A stretch of DNA of 9,809 nucleotides from Pseudobdellovibrionaceae bacterium (GTDB lineage Bacteria > Bdellovibrionota > Bdellovibrionia > Bdellovibrionales > Bdellovibrionaceae). Numbering within the stretch: the first letter of the stretch is position 1; each line of letters starts with the position of its first letter. The notes beneath the pieces were generated by a model. It was not told the DNA's origin. It saw only the letters and a program-made list of their open reading frames with translations, and did not search any database. The stretch spans positions 1 through 9,809 of the forward strand of contig JACMRP010000308.1 of assembly GCA_014376325.1 (NCBI GenBank), written 5' to 3'. Of the stretch, positions 6,082 through 9,809 are shown piece by piece. Both the position numbers and the translations under genes were made by a program.

Positions 6082-7814
6082 CAAAATTCCTGCCCGAAGC
6101 TGAAGAAGTAAATCCACTGCTCCGTGTAGTTCAGGGTGCTATCATCTTTCTTGTCGATATGCCCCTTCGCTGCCGAACCCCGAATTGTACCAAACGGCGT
6201 CGACCAGCGGACCCCGACACCTTCCGATAAAAACAATGGCGGATCTAAAGTCTGCGCGCGGTTCCCGAGTCTCGCTACGTCTGCCAGCAAAAATGGCTGA
6301 ATGCCGTAGGGAATTTGTTCGACCAGACGAAGCTCAAGTCCAGAGTACAGCGCCGTTAAGTAGCCAAGGTCCGAATTATTAATGCTCCCGAGCGCGAAGC
6401 CGCGCAGGTTATCGTCCCCGCCCATAAAAATACGGTACTCCGGTGGCAAAGTTGCGCGCACGTTGACGGCGGCCTGCTCATCCACCATGACGGCGCTGCC
6501 TTCTAGCCTTGCACCAAGTACGAACAACGGCGGAGAGTACTGACCTATGTTCCAAAGATATTTAAATTTTACGTCGTAGCGATCGACGCTGAAATCCGCA
6601 CCGACGCCTTTACGATTACCGCGGTACTGAAAATTTCCGTTCCAACCTTCGTACTGTGCCCGAGAAAACACTTCGTAGTTGTGACTCTGAAAATTTAAAC
6701 TGCCTTCGAGTGAACTGTAGGTCGTGTCTGCCGGCCCTACTCCACGAACCGTCTTTGCGTAATTCACCGAAGGACCAAATCGTCCCGCAAAACGAACTTT
6801 CCAGTTATCCCAATAGACACCCAGGTCCCCGCCGGCTTTAGAGGTGAATGATTCGATCGCGACGATGTTTTCACGTTTGATAGCGAAACGAGGTCCAAAA
6901 TACCAGCGTGGCAGTGCGATGAACCAGTACAACTCTGAGCCTAAGTTCAAAGTCTGTCGGATGTTGGAAGCATGCAGGATTGTCGAAAACGAAGACGCGC
7001 GATCGTCTAGGCGAGCATTTCGGAATGTGATGTCGACGAAAGGGAACTCTTCGGTCGAAGCTCCGACCCCGAATCGAAAAATTCGCGGTTTACCGACCGA
7101 AGTGCGCAACTGTAAATGCACTTGGTCGCCCTGGCAATCGGGTACGTAGTACGCACTCTGAAAAAGTCCGTCGGCAAGCAGTCGATCCGTCGTGATTTGA
7201 GTTTCGCGTATATCGTACCGGTCGCCGGGATAAAAAGCGCGGTAACGTTGAAATGTATCGACGTGCAATCCCTCAAGTCCGGTGTAGCTCAGATCTCCGA
7301 TCGTCTGGTTTTGACCGGTCTCCGTTTTAACGATCACCGTTTCGTCCCAAGCTTGAGCTTCCAACTTTAAGCTTGGACACGCAAAACCATTGCTGCGCAA
7401 CTCTTGATCTGCCCAGCGCTGAACGTCGTTCAGTTTGCTCGGCATCAAAGGGTAACCAATAATCTTTCGTTTTTTATCTACGTGAAGATAACCATTGTCA
7501 CCTTCTGAGCGAAGAATCTTCACTTCGCTTTTAGGGCCGGACCAAGCATAGAGTACGTCGCCTTGGCGTTCGAAGCGTGGATTCAAATAACCTTGGGCTT
7601 GAAATAGGTTTCCGAGCTGCAGTTGCGCTTGCGGGATCGGCACCTGCTGCCAACCCTCGCCACCTTTTGGCGACCCGCAAACTAGAATCTTTTCGTTTTC
7701 ATTGAGCTTGAGGCTGCCTTCTTTTAAGAAGACGTGGTCGCATAGTGCTTTGTCATCGGCAAAAACCATCGCGGGAAATAGAAAAAATAAATGAATCAGA
7801 ACGGCGCGTTTCAC
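6081..7814 (-). CDS. tamA: TamA, Omp85-family outer-membrane assembly protein
   Basis: This is the outer-membrane barrel of the TAM complex, working with TamB. It has 577 aa. The GTG start at 7814 overlaps the permease stop (GTGA) and leads straight into a signal peptide (MKRAVLIHLFFLFPAMVFA/DDK, cleavage near residue 19). No good Shine-Dalgarno is visible, so translation probably depends on coupling. Residues about 20-240 are POTRA-like; the last one is clearest (LEGLHVDTFQRYRAFYPG, then LLADGLFQSAYY, 180-223). Residues from about 245 to the end form a beta barrel of alternating aromatic strands. RIFMGGDDNLRGF (461-473) is the conserved Omp85 GG...RGF motif of strand 12/loop 6. The protein ends in Phe (FFSFGQEF), as expected for a BAM-recognised beta-signal. 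The length equals that of E. coli TamA (577 aa as precursor), and the tamB gene next door makes TamA more likely than BamA or a two-partner secretion pore. Confidence 0.9.
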   Translation of the reverse strand: MKRAVLIHLFFLFPAMVFADDKALCDHVFLKEGSLKLNENEKILVCGSPKGGEGWQQVPIPQAQLQLGNLFQAQGYLNPRFERQGDVLYAWSGPKSEVKILRSEGDNGYLHVDKKRKIIGYPLMPSKLNDVQRWADQELRSNGFACPSLKLEAQAWDETVIVKTETGQNQTIGDLSYTGLEGLHVDTFQRYRAFYPGDRYDIRETQITTDRLLADGLFQSAYYVPDCQGDQVHLQLRTSVGKPRIFRFGVGASTEEFPFVDITFRNARLDDRASSFSTILHASNIRQTLNLGSELYWFIALPRWYFGPRFAIKRENIVAIESFTSKAGGDLGVYWDNWKVRFAGRFGPSVNYAKTVRGVGPADTTYSSLEGSLNFQSHNYEVFSRAQYEGWNGNFQYRGNRKGVGADFSVDRYDVKFKYLWNIGQYSPPLFVLGARLEGSAVMVDEQAAVNVRATLPPEYRIFMGGDDNLRGFALGSINNSDLGYLTALYSGLELRLVEQIPYGIQPFLLADVARLGNRAQTLDPPLFLSEGVGVRWSTPFGTIRGSAAKGHIDKKDDSTLNYTEQWIYFFSFGQEF

Positions 7815-8629
7815 CGGTCTGTTTTAGTGACATTTTCCCCGAGAATCAAGTGGAGACTCAGCACTGTGAGGAACAGCACGGATGCCGGTAATAGCAGCAA
7901 ATGTGGGAATTCTGATAAATTCCGCCAGCCTTCTTGCAGCAAAATTCCCCAGCTGACTTGCGGGGACTGCAGGCCGTAACCGGCGAAGCTAATCATGCTT
8001 TCGTACAGGATGCTCGCGGGGATCTGCATGGTAAACAAAATGAGCAAGGTCCCCTGCATGTTCGGTAACAAGTGACGCGTCAGGATCCGGAAGGGACTCG
8101 CGCCGAGGGCACGGGCCGCCTCAACATAGTTTTGATTTTTTAGCTGCTTCGTTTGCCCGCGCGCGATCTTCGCGACGTTGAACCAATGAACCAAGGCAAT
8201 GCTGAGTGAAAGGGCTAACAAAGTTTTAAGACTGAAATCGCCGATCTTAAAGAAGCTCTGCAGAAAAAGGCATAACAAAGACACCAGCAAAAAACCCGGA
8301 ACCGATTGTAAGACGTCGACCGCGCGGATGATGATTCGTTCAGTCCAGCCTTCATTCCATCCGGCAAAAGTGCCGACCGCGATGCCGATAAACATCGCGA
8401 GCGTACTCGAAAACACGGCAACGAACAGCGAAACTCGGGCCCCAATAAAGACGCGGGTAAATAGATCGCGCCCGAGCGAGTCCGTGCCGAACCAGTGTCC
8501 AAGGTTTGGCGAAAGTAAAATATTTTCGGTGTCCTGAAAATTAAAAGCAAAACCGGTGACCTTTTCCGCGAAGATTGCAAAAAAAAGAATGCCCGCCAAT
8601 AAAGTAAATCCCGCGTATTTAATTTTCAT
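7811..8629 (-). CDS. ABC transporter permease, DppC/OppC type
   Basis: One of two inner-membrane permeases of a peptide-type (DppBC/OppBC/YejBE-like) ABC importer. The ATG at 8629 overlaps the stop of the upstream permease (ATGA); a start further upstream would lie inside that gene. The protein has 272 aa. It opens with a membrane segment (about 7-24) and the characteristic periplasmic motif HWFGTDSLGRDLFTRV (45-60). Four or five further membrane segments follow. The EAA loop that docks onto the ATPase is NYVEAARALGASPFRILTRH (167-186), then LPN. SFAGYGLQSPQVSWG (214-228) is the family's usual late motif. The C-terminal tail is short (LILGENVTKTDR) and lacks the common D-P-R ending. The substrate cannot be read from sequence; the lytic transglycosylase two genes upstream suggests murein peptides. 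Confidence 0.92.
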   Translation of the reverse strand: MKIKYAGFTLLAGILFFAIFAEKVTGFAFNFQDTENILLSPNLGHWFGTDSLGRDLFTRVFIGARVSLFVAVFSSTLAMFIGIAVGTFAGWNEGWTERIIIRAVDVLQSVPGFLLVSLLCLFLQSFFKIGDFSLKTLLALSLSIALVHWFNVAKIARGQTKQLKNQNYVEAARALGASPFRILTRHLLPNMQGTLLILFTMQIPASILYESMISFAGYGLQSPQVSWGILLQEGWRNLSEFPHLLLLPASVLFLTVLSLHLILGENVTKTDR

Positions 8630-9564
8630 CGTTGACCCGTCAGTCGAGGATCTAGCGCATGCGCCAGAAAGTCGAAAACGTTCGTCAGTAAAATCAAACC
8701 CGCCCCGTAGCAAAGCACCAACGCCATGACGACCGGGTAATCCCGCAAGTTGAGACTTTCAACAAATTGTTGGCCGAGGCCGGGAATCGCGAACAGGATT
8801 TCGACGACGAAAGATCCAGAGATAAGTCCCACGATTAACGGGCCACTTAAAGACAATATGGGCATGATCGAATTTTTGAGCGCGTGCCCCAGGACAACAC
8901 GCATTCTCGAAAGCCCCTTCGCGCGTGCGGTCCTTACGTAATCTAAACGCAAATTATCGCGCAAAGAATTTGTAAGCAGTAAATTCATCTGCGCCCAAGG
9001 TCGAAGCGCCAAAGTCATCACCGGCAAAATATAATGTTCGGGCGTTGTCAAAAAAGCGGCGGGAAGCAAATTTAAATAAAAAGCGAAAAAATAAATCAAG
9101 ATTGGACCTAGAAAAAGGGAAGGCATCGAAATCGCAAGCACGTTTAAAATTTCTATCACTTGAGCGATCCAGGTGCCGGATTTTAAAGTTCCGAGTAAGC
9201 TGGTTATGAAGGCGCCCGCGTATGCAGTCAAAATGGCGATCGCGTTCAGCGCAAGCGTCTGCGCAACCCCTGCAGCAAGCACGTCCACAACGGTTCTGCC
9301 CGTTTGCGCCATGGAACTTCCAAAATCTCCGCGAGCAATACTTTTTAGATAAATTAAAAACTGAATGAAGAACGGTTGGTCAAGTGACCAGTACCGCTGC
9401 AGAGATTCACGGACGAGTGGATTCATCGGGGTTTCTTCGTCGAAGGGCCCCCCGGGGAGCGCGCGCAGAAAAGCGAAGGCGATGAAGGCTAACAAAAACA
9501 GGGCCAAGAGCGTTTCGATTATTTTTTGAAAACTGAATGCTCCGAGGCCCGGTCTAGATGTCAT
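8626..9564 (-). CDS. ABC transporter permease, DppB/OppB type
   Basis: Partner permease of the following gene, forming the membrane channel of a peptide-type ABC importer. It has 312 aa from the ATG at 9564, which lies inside the end of the transglycosylase gene (11-base overlap) and has AAGGA eight bases upstream. Features in order: an N-terminal membrane segment (about 15-34) ending in RALPGGPF, the DppB-type loop with YWSLDQPFFIQFLIYL and RGDFGSS (58-84), several membrane segments, and the EAA loop DYVRTARAKGLSRMRVVLGH (208-227), then ALKNS. IPGLGQQFVESLNLRDYPVV (260-279) and the terminal LDPRL are also standard. No ATP-binding subunit or solute-binding protein is encoded downstream in the window; they may be upstream or unlinked. 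Confidence 0.93.
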   Translation of the reverse strand: MTSRPGLGAFSFQKIIETLLALFLLAFIAFAFLRALPGGPFDEETPMNPLVRESLQRYWSLDQPFFIQFLIYLKSIARGDFGSSMAQTGRTVVDVLAAGVAQTLALNAIAILTAYAGAFITSLLGTLKSGTWIAQVIEILNVLAISMPSLFLGPILIYFFAFYLNLLPAAFLTTPEHYILPVMTLALRPWAQMNLLLTNSLRDNLRLDYVRTARAKGLSRMRVVLGHALKNSIMPILSLSGPLIVGLISGSFVVEILFAIPGLGQQFVESLNLRDYPVVMALVLCYGAGLILLTNVFDFLAHALDPRLTGQR

Positions 9565-9809
9565 CCCACGATTCCTTTTGGACAGTCGTTCCGTCCGTCT
9601 TGAAAGGAACAGGATCCACCAAATAAGTAAAGAGGTCTTTTTTATTGCCGTACAAATGGGAATAAACGTAGCAATTAGAAACTACTTTTTTTACATAATT
9701 GCGGGTCTCTAAAAATGGAATGTGCTCGATGAATTCATCCGTTTCCAAATGCCCGAAAGAGGCGAGCCAATTGTTCACCCGGTGCGGCCCCGCATTGTAT
9801 CCCGCCGCC
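9554..9809 (-). CDS. Soluble lytic murein transglycosylase (Slt-type), C-terminal end only
   Basis: Lytic transglycosylases cleave the MurNAc-GlcNAc bond of peptidoglycan in the periplasm with formation of 1,6-anhydro ends. Only the last 84 or so codons are present; the gene runs off the right edge. AAGYNAGPHRV at the edge is the conserved A-Y-N-A-G motif of family 1 (Slt70-like) enzymes, followed by W, then FIEHIPFLETRNYVKKV, whose ETRNYV is the Slt substrate-cleft motif. The catalytic Glu and any signal peptide lie outside. The tail ends with WDDI and TAG at 9554-9556. The next gene starts inside it, so it is the upstream member of this operon. The GTG at 9778 is an internal Val, not a start. 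Confidence 0.9.
   Translation of the reverse strand, partial: AAGYNAGPHRVNNWLASFGHLETDEFIEHIPFLETRNYVKKVVSNCYVYSHLYGNKKDLFTYLVDPVPFKTDGTTVQKESWDDI

Noticed and set aside
1..9809. tRNA, rRNA, CRISPR array, riboswitch or phage-defence genes
   Set aside because: No regularly spaced repeats, cloverleaf arms or defence-type domains were seen on either strand.

Overview
The window looks like chromosomal DNA of a Gram-negative bacterium. It carries outer-membrane biogenesis genes (TamA/TamB), a periplasmic murein lytic transglycosylase and a secreted protein with a CXXCH haem-type motif. A Bdellovibrio-like (Bdellovibrionota) host would fit the general style of the proteins, but this is only a guess and nothing in the window proves it.

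Layout, left to right. (1) 1-552: the 3' part of an IS3-type transposase gene on the + strand. It has an intact D...D(35)E core, but its C-terminus is scrambled by an apparent deletion with a frame change. (2) 553-862: AT-rich, degenerate DNA with a 46-codon coding-like remnant (622-762) and a probable terminator hairpin (803-853). (3) 863-2050, minus strand: an unrecognised secreted protein of 395 aa with one CXXCH motif. Its likely promoter sits so close to the ATG that the mRNA may be leaderless, and the promoter region is full of inverted repeats. (4) About 2199-3393: a nearly complete but decayed IS3-family element on the minus strand, with imperfect terminal inverted repeats. orfA has an in-frame stop, a T8 slippery run lies at the orfA/orfB junction, and orfB has shortened D-E spacing and a C-terminal deletion scar. 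(5) 3394-3714: a non-coding gap holding a run of GC-rich hairpins. (6) 3715-9809, minus strand: a tight operon read right to left as lytic transglycosylase (3' end only), DppB-type permease, DppC-type permease, tamA, tamB. Every junction is an overlap (11, 4, 4 and 4 nt), so translation is probably coupled throughout.

Functionally the operon is an envelope unit. The transglycosylase cuts murein. The two permeases resemble the membrane half of a peptide or murein-peptide ABC importer, whose ATPase and binding protein are not in the window. TamA and TamB form the system that helps insert outer-membrane proteins or move lipid across the periplasm. Joining TamAB to murein turnover and peptide uptake in one overlapping operon is the most notable feature of the window. 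The left third (1-3393) is a patchwork of IS debris and AT-richer accessory sequence, clearly different in character from the operon.
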